Assembly: GCA_907163345.1 (NCBI GenBank)
Contig: CAJQUN010000021.1
Span: forward strand, 1,426,001-1,490,000
DNA: 64,000 nt
Reading direction: 5' to 3'
Origin: Haberlea rhodopensis
Taxonomy: Eukaryota > Streptophyta > Magnoliopsida > Lamiales > Gesneriaceae
In this document: one piece after another, positions 22,413 to 32,879 of the stretch
How the letters are laid out: each line of letters opens with the position of its first letter
How positions within the stretch are numbered: the stretch's first letter is position 1
Translations under genes and position numbers: made by a program
Notes under the pieces: generated by a model
Told to the model about the DNA's origin: nothing
The model's database searches: none
The model's input: only the letters and a program-made list of their open reading frames with translations

Positions 22413-24284
22413 TGTAATGCCTCGATTTGCTTTATACACGTGTGATATGATTATATCGTTATTAGAACTAATTTTGATATGATATGAATTGGGTTTGGGT
22501 TGAACCGAGGATGAATTAATACATGTATAAATGATATATGGCAATGAATGAAACATATGGCAATGTATGACTCGAATTAAATCAAGTGTAGTGACATACC
22601 AAGTAACTATGAGTTTGCATTTGAATTTGAGTTAAATTTACTATGCATTTGAGATGAGTTAGATTTGTACTTGTATGCAAGTGGGAGAGGCAAAGAGGAA
22701 GTTAAATTAGATTTCCAACATCCAACACATACAACACCATTCTCACCTACAAATCTCTACACAAGCACCTCTCGAAACCCTTGATAATTCTTGCATTATT
22801 TTGCTTGGGTTACACTTGATAATCAAGCTAAGAAGTAGAGTGAAGGGATTTCATATCTTCTTGGTAAGGAATTTATAGTTTTAAACTTGAATCGTGTAGT
22901 TGGTGTTGAAGTATGTGAAATTGAATATCAAATGTTCATGCTTAGAATCATAACATGTTTATATGCCAAGAATTGGATTCTAAGATGGTAGAAACATGTT
23001 TATATGTTACTAGTGATTGCATGAAACCTGTTTAAATGGTTGAAAGTGAGGTGTAGGAGAAACACCAAGAAAAGAAGTAGAAAATCGCCATGGTTTTTTC
23101 TGAAAACAGAGGAGGCGATCGATCGCTACCTTCGAGGCAATCGATCGCCTGTGGCTAAACATGAGAGTGGCGGTGCTTGAGCGATCGATCGCTTCAAGTA
23201 GGCAATCGATCACCTCAAGGCGGAATGTTTTCCAAAGGGGTAGGCGACCGATCGCGTGAAAAGAGGAGATCGATCGCCTATGACCAAATCCTTAGGCGAC
23301 CGATCGCCTCAAAACATGAGATCGATCGCCAGGGTCCAGAATTGGAAAAATGTTATTTTTTGTAGAATGTGATTTTTATGCCTATGATAACATGATATAT
23401 TGTTGGTATTGTTGTAGCATCATCACAGGGGACGGGACAACGAGGCGGTTAGACAGTGACGCCTACTTTATATCATTTTTGTCGCAGAACAGGTACGTTT
23501 TGACGTACGGGTATATGATAGTGTTGCGATGATGATGATGTGAGCATGTTATCGTATGATTAGTGGTATCATATGCATGTGCATTCATGATATTACATTG
23601 TTGAGATGGATGCCACGATAGATGTGTAGTATATGCTTTGGTTGAGATTGGTGCCACGATAGATATGCCGATGTTGGCATATGCTTTGGCTGGGATTATT
23701 GCCACGATAGATATGCTACATATGCTTTGGCATGAGAGATATACGTCGGTTGGGTATATGCTCTGGCTATTATAACATGTGAGGACGGTACTATGATATG
23801 GGCTGTTAATATGAAGATGTGATGAGGTTCCACTGACATATTGAGCTGAGATAGGCATATCATATTGGTCTGGTTATAACAGGATGATGAGTGAGACATG
23901 TCATGACATATTTGCATTTGATGATGCATGATACATGACAATCACATTTGATGTTGATCGTGCTTTATCGTTTATGTTTTTATTGGATATCGCACTGGAT
24001 GGTTGTTTATCTATACTCATGTTGTGTGATTGTTTCTGTAGGGACTCATAGACGTGGGAGGACGGGATTGTGAGTCTATTCCGCTGCGAGCTGAACCACT
24101 GCTTAGCAGTTTTCAGTTTAGGTTGTGTGATGTACATATATGATGTGTAGTAATGACATAGGCTTTGTCAAATTGTAACAACCTACATAATTAAACTCTT
24201 AATCAGGTGTATGTTTTACTTAATTCTTACTCACATATGTATAATGAACTGATACATAACGGATTAAGTAACGAGGACCCCACA
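22413..24284 (+). repeat. Second LTR of first Tekay-like element
   Basis: TGTAATGCCTCGATTTGC to GAGGACCCCACA. Only a handful of differences from 15,851-17,721 are visible, so the two are a recent pair. It is followed by a new PBS rather than by a TSD. Confidence 0.93.
23114..23330 (+). repeat. GGCGATCGATCGCC-type array, four doublets (Tekay 1, second LTR)
   Basis: Copies start at 23,114, 23,136, 23,180, 23,201, 23,243, 23,265, 23,295 and 23,317, with pair spacings 22, 21, 22 and 22. The second copy is full length here (GGCAATCGATCGCC). Confidence 0.9.
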
Positions 24285-24288
24285 TTAG

Positions 24289-24300
24289 TGGTATCAGAGC
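24289..24300 (+). other. Second primer-binding site after the second LTR
   Basis: TGGTATCAGAGC four bases after the LTR end. It shows that a second internal region started here, rather than flanking DNA. Confidence 0.9.
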
Positions 24301-24438
24301 AGTGGTTCGAGAACGGGGTGAACAAGGGTAGAGGAAGGTATTAGGGAGTTACGTGGAAAGCATGTTATGAGTCTTGATATGATGTTATACTGGCATGCTT
24401 TATATATTTCTTGTTGTTGGTAACCGGTATTTGCAGTA

Positions 24439-24873
24439 ATGGTAGACAGAGTACCACATGATGAGGTAGGGGATGCCATGAGTGGCAACGATAGTGTTGG
24501 ATTGGCGCCTGTACCAACACCACCATTTGGGCAAGGGCCAGTGGAACAGGTACTGTTACCTGGGGAGCTGACTTTGACACAACTTTTGAGTTATCAACCA
24601 CCTCGCTTTGAGGGTACTGAATCAGGGGAACAAGCAGAGGAATGGTTGGAACGGATTGAACAGATTTTTGTGTCAGCACCGTGTGCCAAATCTGCCTGGA
24701 TACGGTTAGCAGAATTCCAATTGTCTAAGAAACCAATGATGTGGTGGAAATCCACATTGATTGAGCTGAGAGCTCAAGGACAGACAGTTAATTGGGATGT
24801 TTTTAGAACGAAGTTTCTTGATCACTATTTCTCTGTTGCTGCAAGGCAGAGGGAAGAGGATGAATTTAAATAA
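24439..24873 (+). pseudogene. Truncated second gag of Tekay-like element
   Basis: ATG at 24,439 (MVDRVPHDEVGDAMSG). It is clean through the point where the first gag has TAA and ends about 20 residues after KKPMMWWKST. Homology to the first gag stops at GAATTTA (about 24,868), where unrelated DNA joins. The new sequence supplies a TAA at once. Confidence 0.9.
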
Positions 24874-25751
24874 GCAACCAGCAATAACAAGACAATGCAA
24901 CCAGCAATAACAAGACAAAAAAACAGAATAAACTCGAGCTCTTTGAAGTTAAATAAGCTAAATAAACGAAGAATTCCATTACTTAACCTGTTAATGACAA
25001 TTAATTTCCACAATTTCCGTACCAGACCCCATTTGGTTTGTTTAGAAGTTGTTCAAGTTGGTGAAGAAGAACCCAAGAATGCTGAGCCAAGAAACAGAAT
25101 CGAGTGCTTTGGAAAGTAGAGTCTGGTATTTTTCTTGTTCTCATCCGGTCTGGTCTGAGGTGAACATCAGCAGCTCCTGCACCTCGCCAAAAATTGCATT
25201 GCCACAACTTCTGCCGATCCCAACGGCGCAGAGAAATCAGTCCGAAGAACACATCACCGTCTCACGACTCAACCAAGAAGGTCACAACACCACCATAGAA
25301 CGAGACATAACGTGCTCGATGACAAGCTGAGACGTCTCTGAAGAAGCAAAGGAAAATGGTCCTAGAAACAGTGGCTGGAGCGACTTCCTACTCGGCGAAG
25401 ACATCTTCTTGAATGTACCCAACACTACCCTTTTTATTAATGGATATGGTGGCAATTATACTCAGCAGATACGCAAGAAGAGTTGCATAATTTTTAGGCA
25501 TGGAGTTTGGAGGTGGGAGAGTGGTGTTTATGCGCTGAGGACGATTAATGTCAGCGGCGGGAGGAGATGACAACCTCAACTTGCAAAAACCGTCCTCCTA
25601 ACAGCAGCCCTACATCACAGCCCTAACAACGTACCGCCCCTGCCACTGCGCGAACCTCTCCCAAAACCAGTCGAGAAGATCCAAAAAATCGTGAGGGAGA
25701 CGCCCACTTCCTCATTTGCACATCCTCGACGCAGCTATGGGACACACAGCC
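24874..25751. other. Junction with a short duplication, then unidentified interior
   Basis: Right after the gag truncation, GCAACCAGCAATAACAAGAC occurs twice in tandem (24,874 and 24,897). The rest is presumably the 5' leader of the minus-strand outer element. Short ORFs on both strands (for example minus 25,001-25,252 and 25,388-25,579) match no family I recognise. Confidence 0.45.
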
Positions 25752-25756
25752 CAGCC

Positions 25757-27251
25757 TGTAAGTAATCCAAGAGCATACAACGCAGCGAAATAAAATTTTT
25801 ATGGATTACTAACCAGCAGATCTATACATAGGGATTCATATCGGATAAAGGAATTACAAGTGTCTCACCCTTGTAGCGTGTTTGAAGCAGAATCCTCGTT
25901 GTAGCACCACGAGTCACAAACGAAAGATTGCACCTTCGTCTCTACGGTATCCACACGATCAAATCAAAAGGGATGTTCAAGAACAAGTTGCTAGACTTAT
26001 TCTTGAACCAAAGCTCAACTCTCGGTTCGAAACCGATCAACGGCTACCAACAATTCCGACAAGCAAGCGGCGGCGACCGTGGCTCTTGAAGGGAATGAGG
26101 CGGCCAAGAGGAGGAGAGAAGTGGAGGCTAGGTTTTGATATCAAAACAATGATATGAAAAGAATGATTAACAATTAATCAAAACCTTGTATTTATATTAT
26201 AAGGCTTTTAATTAAGGTTCAAGACTTTCTTAAAGTCTTATGGGCCCAAACCCATGATTTAATTAAAACCTTTTAATCACTTAATTAAGACTCTTCTTAA
26301 TTAATTAATTCATCCAATATATTTAATTTCCCTTATCGATTTAATCTTTTGTGCGACCGATAGGATCTTGTAATGTTGACAGTGACATAAAATCTCATTT
26401 TACGTTACAAGCTAAGAGCGGTGTCTAGCAACACATCGAGGCTACCCAAATTACAAGAATGTCAATGACTCGACATAACCTTTAGAACTTGTGATAATAT
26501 TAACCATGTAACTTAATCCCTTTGTCCTTTGTGTTTAGATTGAACACGAGTCCTGGAATAGTCATACTCGTATATCCAATCTTTATTTCTTGATCCCCAA
26601 GTAGAACTAGAATAAACGAATAAGCTCGATATCTCATATCGACTCATTCGAGCATGGCCATGCATTTTAGTTCTCACTTGATCAAGGGCCCAAACACATC
26701 TCCTGTTATATAGGAGGGACAAATCCTATCTCGATCAGTCAACATCCCTCTACATAATTCGTAGTGTATCCAATAGTCGCCTTTATAGTTTACCCTGTTA
26801 CGGGTAACGTTTGACGATATCAAAATACATAACTCCTTATGTTGGGAACTCTGATGATCACAACGTAAGGATTACATACATTATTATCACTATGAGAATT
26901 GCATATGACGATCATATAACTATCCATGTTGCATTCTCATGGTGGGTCTATCCAGTACATCGTTCTCTAACATGTACCCATATGTTGATTTCATATCTCA
27001 TATCAATGAACAATTCATCGACCAACACATACTAGTCTCTACGTATTATCATTATCCATTTCATGATATACTTGACTAGGGACATCTTTAAGAATAATAC
27101 AATATTATTCTAAGGACATTAACATATATATTAATTCACATTGCACAGTTAAAAGAATAATATATAATAATGAATTGCCATTTATAAAATCATATTACAT
27201 TGTATGTCATAAACAATCATCTAATGATATGTCTTAGGGCATATCCCAACA
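25757..27251 (-). repeat. Solo LTR of a copia family (1,495 bp) with perfect TSD
   Basis: Plus-strand ends are TGTAAGTAATCC and ATATCCCAACA. On the minus strand it starts TGTTGGGATATGCCCTAAG, a start typical of a widespread plant copia LTR type. TSD CAGCC is perfect (25,752-25,756 and 27,252-27,256). No second LTR or internal region is present. Short ORFs inside (25,882-26,157 and others) are not genes. Confidence 0.9.
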
Positions 27252-27300
27252 CAGCCGCCCCCCAAAACCTTAACCAGTAGAATTATCAACGTCTGTGCTC

Positions 27301-27322
27301 CATTTCCCACATACGACGCCAA
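27301..27322 (-). other. Primer-binding region of the outer element
   Basis: On the minus strand, TTGGCGTCGTATGTGGGAAA lies two bases after the LTR end TAACA. Similar TGGCGYCGTNTGTGGGAA sequences mark the start of the internal region in several plant gypsy lineages. Confidence 0.65.
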
Positions 27323-27323
27323 T

Positions 27324-27769
27324 TGTTACCTTGTTTTTTGGTTCGATTTGTAACGACAAATTTATATACAAGAACAGAACACAAGCTTTTACGTGGAAAA
27401 CCCCGAGGGGAAAAACCACGGGCCTAGTCCAGTATAAATTCCACTATAAATAAAAGAGTGATTTATTCTCTACCAAAAAATGGAGGAAAACATGGAAAAA
27501 ATGGGAAGAAGGGGACTGCTCCTTTTAGGCGATGAAAAGATCCCCCCTCTCTGATGAAGCCGCCCCCTCCCTTTAAAACCTATTGCTCCATTGATTTATT
27601 TTTGTTCATAGGCTTTGGTAAAAGTTTAGCCCTCTACTTAAGGCTACTGGGCTCTTAATAAATAAGGGAAAATGGGCCGAAATAGATCAGCCAGGGTCCC
27701 TAATATCTTATGAGACCGGGTCAAGCCCATAGAACTCGGGTCCAAACCGCACAGGATATCAGGGCATCA
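27324..27769 (-). repeat. 5' LTR of the outer Tat-like element
   Basis: Partner of 913-1333. Minus-strand start TGATGCCCTGATATCC and end GGTAACA. The LINE reverse transcriptase begins directly beyond its right edge. Confidence 0.82.
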
Positions 27770-28760
27770 CCAATGTTTAGCCACCACCCTAATTCCCAAT
27801 AATCCGCTGATACGTTCATTATCTTCTGGCTTCATATTTCTGCTAAACACCATATTAGATTGTTGAAAGTATATTTCTTGTCCTGATGCTCGTCCACACA
27901 TCCTAAGTAGCTCTATCATTGTGTCATCCGCAAAGAGTATGCGTGAAATCAATACACTCCGCTGCAGATTGCCACTCCTTTGAGTTCTTCATGTTGTTCC
28001 GCCCGTTCGAACATTGAGCTAAGTGCTTCTGCAATGAATAAGAACAAAAAAGGGCAGAAGATGCCTCTACTAGGGTGAAAGTAACCAAATTGCTCATCAT
28101 TCATAATTAATGAATAAGAAACAATACGGATGCACATCATAACTAGACCTACAAACTTTGTGTCAAATCCTAAATGAAGCATAGTTCTTTCTAAAAAAAC
28201 ACCAATTCACTATCATATGCTTTGCTCGTGTCCAATTTAACTACCATAAACCCGTTTTTCCCACACGTTTATTTTTAAAAAATGGTTAATATCAAAGGTC
28301 ACAAGGGCATTGTCATTTATCAAACACCCAGGTACAAAATCAATTTGGGTTTCAGCAATTATTTGGCACACTAGGGGCTTGAGGCAATTAGATATTGCTT
28401 TGGACGAAACTTTATATATGACATTACTTAAGCTAATAGGTTGGAAATAGGTAATAAGTTTAGGTGGTGGGCACTTTGGAATAAGAACAATATGCGTGTA
28501 GTTGAGTTTATGAAGAAAAATCCCACTATTTGAAAATTTAAAATACTCCTAGTAATTTCATTATGTGCAATATGCTAGTACTTTTGAAAGAAGTGCAGGA
28601 ATACCATCAAAACCGGGGGATTTTAGGGTTACATATCAAAAAGGGCTGGGTTACCTCATTTGTTGTGTAAGGCTGAAGCAATAGTTGGTTCACACTCCTA
28701 GTAACCTTTAGCTCTATCATACTCAACATGGTATGTATTATACATTGAATACATTAAGGC
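27770..28760 (-). pseudogene. LINE (L1-type) ORF2, reverse transcriptase core, broken
   Basis: Minus-strand motifs in order: PFLICNP with FDGIPALL (about 28,640-28,590), HIVLIPKCPPPKLIT (about 28,480), QPISLSNVIYK (about 28,420), then VPGCLINDNALVTFD (about 28,310). Next come VVKLDTSKAYD with the first catalytic Asp (about 28,240), MLHLGFDTKFVGLVMMCIR (28,182 onward), PSRGIFCPFLFLFIAEALSS, and LFADDTMI (27,921-27,937), the catalytic FADD. It ends VVAKHW at 27,770, where the KYLGLP motif should be. The LGLP half starts the fragment at 912. Frameshifts at about 28,190 and 27,950 and scattered stops make it inactive. Confidence 0.88.
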
Positions 28761-28827
28761 ATAACAATTAGGTTGAAATGGACTTATAAGACATCGGGAT
28801 ATGTAAATAAAATACCTAGTATAAATA

Positions 28828-28936
28828 AAACAACCGGGAAGAGAAGAGACACTGCCCGTGAAGAGAAGAGACACTGCCCGTGAAGAGAAGAAAACCGCAC
28901 GGGAAGAAGGGACATCACCCGGGAAGAGAAGAAAAC
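28828..28936 (+). repeat. CCCGGG minisatellite, left fragment
   Basis: About five units of GGGAAGAGAAGAGACACTGCC / ACCACCCGGGAAGAGAAG type, preceded by GTATAAATAAAACAACC. The array resumes at 50,005 after the 21-kb nested insertion. The same leader (TATAAATAAAAATACC) precedes the array at 52,700. Confidence 0.8.
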
Positions 28937-29689
28937 TGATTTGACCAGAATAGACACATATAGTATGCTTAATTGTCTATGATTATGTATTTTTTAATGG
29001 TTAAGTTGATATATATGTTGCATAATCAAATAATTGCTTGAATGTAGGAATGTGAATAAATTAGGCTAAAACGATGGAAGAATGAAGAAAGTTAAAGAAA
29101 AAGAGGAAAAACCAAAATCCAAAGACACATGTCACATCTTTCTCCTCGAATTTCTTTATGTTAGCCAAATTTTGGGAATATAGTCAATATAAAATTGTAG
29201 AACTTTCTGTTATCTTTGAGTGGATAGCTGATTCGCTTAATTAAGAGTTCGTATGAGAAAGTTATTGCAAAAATACGAAACTCACCAGAAAAGTGGAAGA
29301 CAGACGTAATTACGCCATTTTGAGGCGTAAATACGCCAAAGCTACGGCAAGTGCAAAATCTGAATAATTAAAGTAGGCGTAGCTACGCCTGATCCAAGGA
29401 GTAAATACGCCAGCTATGCGAGAAGGCAGAATTGAGCAAGTCATCAGACGTAGCTACGCCTGATCCAAGGCGTAAGTATGCCATCAGAGTTTTGGAAAGT
29501 TTGGATTCTTGATTTCTTTCCTTCCCACATGAACTCTAACATATCCTTCAAGCTTCCCCAACATTAAAAACTCAAAATATCAGACCTTAAAGCATCTAGA
29601 TAGTTAGAGTAGAGTAGTTTAGGATAATTTTACAATTTTTCTCTCAATTTTGTTGAAGAACACTACGAAGATCGAAGCGAATGCGAGAT
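28937..29689 (+). repeat. Athila-related LTR, first part
   Basis: Begins TGATTTGACCAGAATAGACAC, close in layout to the Athila LTR start at 5727 (GACTAGAAATAGACACATC). It carries its own palindrome array (29,303-29,482) at the corresponding place. A SIRE-like copia element interrupts it at TSD GAGAT; the second part is 49,179-50,000. No internal region is present, so before the copia insertion it was a solo LTR or LTR fragment. Flanking 5-mers (AAAAC / CCTGA) do not match. Confidence 0.75.
29303..29482 (+). repeat. GGCGTAGCTACGCC palindrome array, three doublets
   Basis: Six 14-bp copies start at 29,303, 29,324, 29,376, 29,398, 29,447 and 29,469, with pair spacings 21, 22 and 22 bp and doublet periods 73 and 71. 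First members are GACGTAATTACGCC, GGCGTAGCTACGCC and GACGTAGCTACGCC. Second members are less symmetric: GGCGTAAATACGCC, GGAGTAAATACGCC and GGCGTAAGTATGCC. The outer GGCG/CGCC is shared with the GGCGATCGATCGCC arrays; the six-base core is different. Confidence 0.85.
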
Positions 29690-30822
29690 TGTTAGTTCCG
29701 GACTTTATCGATAAAGGTTTTAAAGATAACAAAACATATCAGACCGGATCGAGAGAAATCAGACTGACCAGATCGATCGCTCAAAACAGATCAAGCTGAT
29801 AAGGCATATCGCATATCAGACCGGATCGATAGAAATCAAACTGACTAGATCGAAGCTTCAGATCGATCTCAATCTTTATCAGATCAGAGCAGTCAAGGAT
29901 GAATAAAGATTGGTTCTTCAGTCCGAATCATTAACGGCTATTTATTGAAGCATTTAATGTCGCAATTAATGCTGAAAAGACCATAGACTGGAGATTACCA
30001 TAAAAGGTAAGAAGACAAAGAAGAGCTTACCTGACAGTCGCCGAAAGCATGAACCAGAATGGCAAGTACCTTGAAGAAGAAGGCTGTAGCTTACTCAGAG
30101 TTTAAGCAGAGTCAAGAGTTGCACATTAAGGGAAATAATGTCGTTGGAACATGCAACTATAAAAGGATGCAACAGAAGAGCTCAAGAGAGAGTCTGAAAA
30201 ACCGAAAAAAACGCACAAGAAAGCAAAACAGCACAAGCTTACAAGCTCAGAAGCTCTCGAGCTGAAATTCTTCTTAAGCACGAGTACATTGTAATATTTG
30301 ATCATTTAGGATCATTATGTGCATAGACTAAAGTCTATCTTGTGTATTCTGTATTGAAATATAGAAGTGAGAAACAATTGTAACTGTCAGACAGAGTGTG
30401 TCTGAACAGATCGAGAGACTAGGAGTTTCAGTCTGGTAGTGAGGTAAATCCAGCTGAATCGGGTTTGTACAACAGGATTGTATAAATCAAAGTCTTCTAG
30501 TGGAATCCTTCCTTAATTGGAAGAAGGGGAGACGTAGAAGGATTACACCACCTTCGAACTTCCAGAAACATATTCTGTGTTTTATCATTCTGCACTCGTT
30601 CTATTATTCAAGCCATCGAGCCGTTCTTACTTATTTAAGAACAGACCGTTCCGCACTAAAATATTCAGTGGTCTGTTCTGCAAAAGAGTTGATTAAGAAA
30701 CAGATTTCTTTCAATAATCCGAAAGAAATCACAAGGGATTAATTTTTAATAGGAGTGTTCATTCACCCCCCCCCCCCCCCCCCCCACCACCACCCTCTAA
30801 ACACTCCGGACCGATCCTAACA
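29690..30822 (+). repeat. 5' LTR of the SIRE-like element
   Basis: TGTTAGTTCCGGAC to ACCGATCCTAACA. Contains TATAAAAG at 30,158 and a run of 20 C at 30,766-30,785 close to its 3' end. Nearly identical to 48,059-49,173 outside the poly-C tract. Confidence 0.93.
30158..30165 (+). promoter_or_regulatory. TATA box of the SIRE-like LTR promoter
   Basis: TATAAAAG in CATGCAACTATAAAAGGATG. Conserved in position in the 3' LTR (48,527-48,534) and in the solo LTR at 14,608. Confidence 0.6.
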
Positions 30823-30824
30823 AG

Positions 30825-30836
30825 TGGTATCAGAGC
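30825..30836 (+). other. Primer-binding site (initiator tRNA-Met type)
   Basis: TGGTATCAGAGC, two bases after the LTR end. Confidence 0.9.
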
Positions 30837-30871
30837 AGGTCGTCTTAATCAGCACAAAGACACTTGAGCTG

Positions 30872-32647
30872 ATGGCATCATTCAACAAAATTCCTATGTT
30901 CTCAAAAGAAGACTATGATGATTGGAGAATCAGAATGCAAGCTCATCTGGCAGCACAGGATGACGATATGTGGTTCGTCATCACTGATGGACCAATGAAG
31001 ATTCTGAAAGTCAATACAGCAGTATCCATTACTAGTGGTGAACCCCAAATGGTCGAGAAGGATAGATCCCTCTGGACGAATGAAGAAAGAAATAAAGCAA
31101 TCCTCGACAACGTTTCCAAAGACATCTTGTTCAAGACATTGGACAAGAACATGTTCAGTAAAATCAAAATGTGCTCAACTGCCAATGAAATTTGGGAGAA
31201 GATAGCACAGCTATGTGAAGGGAACGACCAGACCAAGGAAAACAAGCTGACTGTTGCTCTTCAAAGATTTGAGAGCATAAAAATGAAGATTGGAGAAACT
31301 CTAAATGAGTTTGACGAAAGAGTTACTGGTATTATCAATGAACTGAATGGTCTAGGCAAGGAATACTCAAACAGAGAGATCGCTCTGAAAGTTATGAGAG
31401 CCCTGCCAAAAGAATGGGATGTTAAGACCATTGCAATGAGGGAGTCCAAAGATCTGAACAAAGTTGAACTTCATGATCTGTTCGCAGATCTTAAAGCATA
31501 TGAGTTCGAAGTGATCAGCAGAGGTGAAGCAGAGCCATTCATCTCTCAACCAAACAAAGCAATGGCAGCCATTCCAGACCAGACCGCCCCCACAACAGAT
31601 CGATCTATCGAACAGATAAGTAATGATGATATGTCATTATTTATCAAGAAATTTGGTAAATTCATGTCTAAAAATAAGAGGAACTTTAAACCCTCTAATC
31701 ATTATAAATCAAGAAAGGACGATGCTGTTAATGATCAGGCTTGCTACAATTGTGGTAAGACCGGATATTTTATTGCAGATTGCACCAGACCGAAGAAAGA
31801 AGAACGTAAAGAGAAGCATCGTGATGACAGGAAAAAGAAGCACTACAAAGACCGCAAAAATCATGGAAAGTCCCAAAAGGTCCTAATAGCAGAAGAAGGA
31901 AACAGCAAATGGGCTCAGACTGATTCAGACTCAGAAAGCTCTGAATCTTCTTCCAGCGAAAGCGAAGAAGATATTCAATGTCTAATGGCAGACGAAAATA
32001 TGAGTCAAACAGACGAGGTATTCAATCTTGACTCAAATGAGTTTACATGTGAGGAGCTCATGTCCGCACTGCAAGACATGGCTAATGATTATAGACTCTT
32101 AGCTGAATCATTTGAGAAAAGTAAAGCTAAAGCCAATGATCAAATGGATGAGCACAACAAACCAAGCTACTCTGAGCAGGGTGAGTGCAATAATCTAAAG
32201 ATCGAGCTGAATAAGTTGAAAAACTCTTATGATCAGCTCCATGAAGAAAATAAGAGAATTAGCACACAAAATGCTAAGCTTTCTCATATCTTCAAATCAT
32301 GGACAAAATCCAGAACATCATTGGAAGAATTGCAAGAGGTACAAAGAAATGTCGGTGATGTTACAGGCATAGGCTTTGATATCAAAGACTACACCAAAGA
32401 TGAATCTGAACTGTTGCTGGTAAAGAACAAAATCAAACAAATGACATTTGTTAAATCCAGCACAGTATATGAGACTGAAGCACCTATAATTCAAACAGGA
32501 GTCTCTTTCGAGAATCAAGGTTTGAGAAAAGGGATTGGATATGTTAACCAAGCCAAAGAAAAGGCACCAGCAAGCTTTGCGTCTTTCAGACCAAATCTAA
32601 AGGTGCAAAATCTAAGGCAAGGAAGACCATCCAACTACTATAATTGA
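30872..32647 (+). CDS. SIRE-like copia gag
   Basis: Capsid-nucleocapsid precursor of about 590 residues. The ATG at 30,872 (MASFNKIPMFSKEDYDDW) is chosen over an upstream GTG that lies inside the PBS. The UBN2-type gag domain shows WRIRMQAHLA, then LQRFESIKMKIGETLNEF and KVMRALPKEWDVKT (about residues 20-215). The zinc knuckle at about 291-304 reads CYNCGKTGYFIADC: the His of CX2CX4HX4C is Tyr, which should weaken zinc binding. A K/R/H-rich stretch, an S/E-rich acidic stretch (about 345-370) and a coiled-coil-like tail follow. It is open to its TGA, but the protease lies in another frame, so the gag-pol fusion is broken. Confidence 0.9.
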   Translation: MASFNKIPMFSKEDYDDWRIRMQAHLAAQDDDMWFVITDGPMKILKVNTAVSITSGEPQMVEKDRSLWTNEERNKAILDNVSKDILFKTLDKNMFSKIKMCSTANEIWEKIAQLCEGNDQTKENKLTVALQRFESIKMKIGETLNEFDERVTGIINELNGLGKEYSNREIALKVMRALPKEWDVKTIAMRESKDLNKVELHDLFADLKAYEFEVISRGEAEPFISQPNKAMAAIPDQTAPTTDRSIEQISNDDMSLFIKKFGKFMSKNKRNFKPSNHYKSRKDDAVNDQACYNCGKTGYFIADCTRPKKEERKEKHRDDRKKKHYKDRKNHGKSQKVLIAEEGNSKWAQTDSDSESSESSSSESEEDIQCLMADENMSQTDEVFNLDSNEFTCEELMSALQDMANDYRLLAESFEKSKAKANDQMDEHNKPSYSEQGECNNLKIELNKLKNSYDQLHEENKRISTQNAKLSHIFKSWTKSRTSLEELQEVQRNVGDVTGIGFDIKDYTKDESELLLVKNKIKQMTFVKSSTVYETEAPIIQTGVSFENQGLRKGIGYVNQAKEKAPASFASFRPNLKVQNLRQGRPSNYYN

Positions 32648-32879
32648 AAACCAGTTCAACGAAGATATAGACCACCCTATGAGAATAAAAGGTTTCCATA
32701 TCGCACACATTATCACACACATTATCGAAACAGATCAGCTCACAGCACACCAGACACACACAAGCCATTAAAGCTGATACATGTGTGGGTTCCCAAAGGG
32801 CTAATCCATTCTGGACCCAAGTAGGATTGGTACCAACAATAATTATGTTTGATGACAGGTACCAAAGAAACTTGCATCA

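Larger units (their letters stand above)
15851..24870 (+). mobile_element. Tekay/Del-like chromovirus, LTR-internal-LTR-partial internal
   Basis: Order: 5' LTR (15,851-17,721), PBS, broken gag-pol (17,876 to about 22,340), purine tract, second LTR (22,413-24,284), then a second PBS and the first 435 bases of another gag, truncated at about 24,870. The third LTR and right TSD are missing; the left flank 5-mer is GTACG. Unequal recombination between two related elements, followed by a deletion, would give this structure. The second gag lacks the stop codon present in the first, so it came from a different, less damaged copy. Confidence 0.9.
913..27769 (-). mobile_element. Outer LTR retrotransposon, Tat-like (Ty3/gypsy), pol-less, heavily nested
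   Basis: Two matching LTRs (913-1333 and 27,324-27,769) bound this unit. The LTR end TAACA at 27,324 is followed on the minus strand by TTGGCGTCGTATGTGGG, a primer-binding-site-type sequence common in plant gypsy elements, so the element reads right to left. A purine tract lies next to the other LTR at 1334-1348. Tandem repeats fill the 3' untranslated region, as known for Tat/Ogre-lineage elements. No gag or pol of its own is recognisable, and the interior is mostly younger insertions. Flanking 5-mers (CTAGG and CCAAT) do not match, so the TSD has decayed or the ends are slightly misplaced. The insertion site is nevertheless clear because the split LINE resumes on the other side. The Tat assignment is inference. 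Confidence 0.7.

Noticed and set aside
25001..25579. Minus-strand ORFs considered as gag of the outer element
   Set aside because: No gag motif, zinc knuckle or start near the primer-binding site; too short to support.
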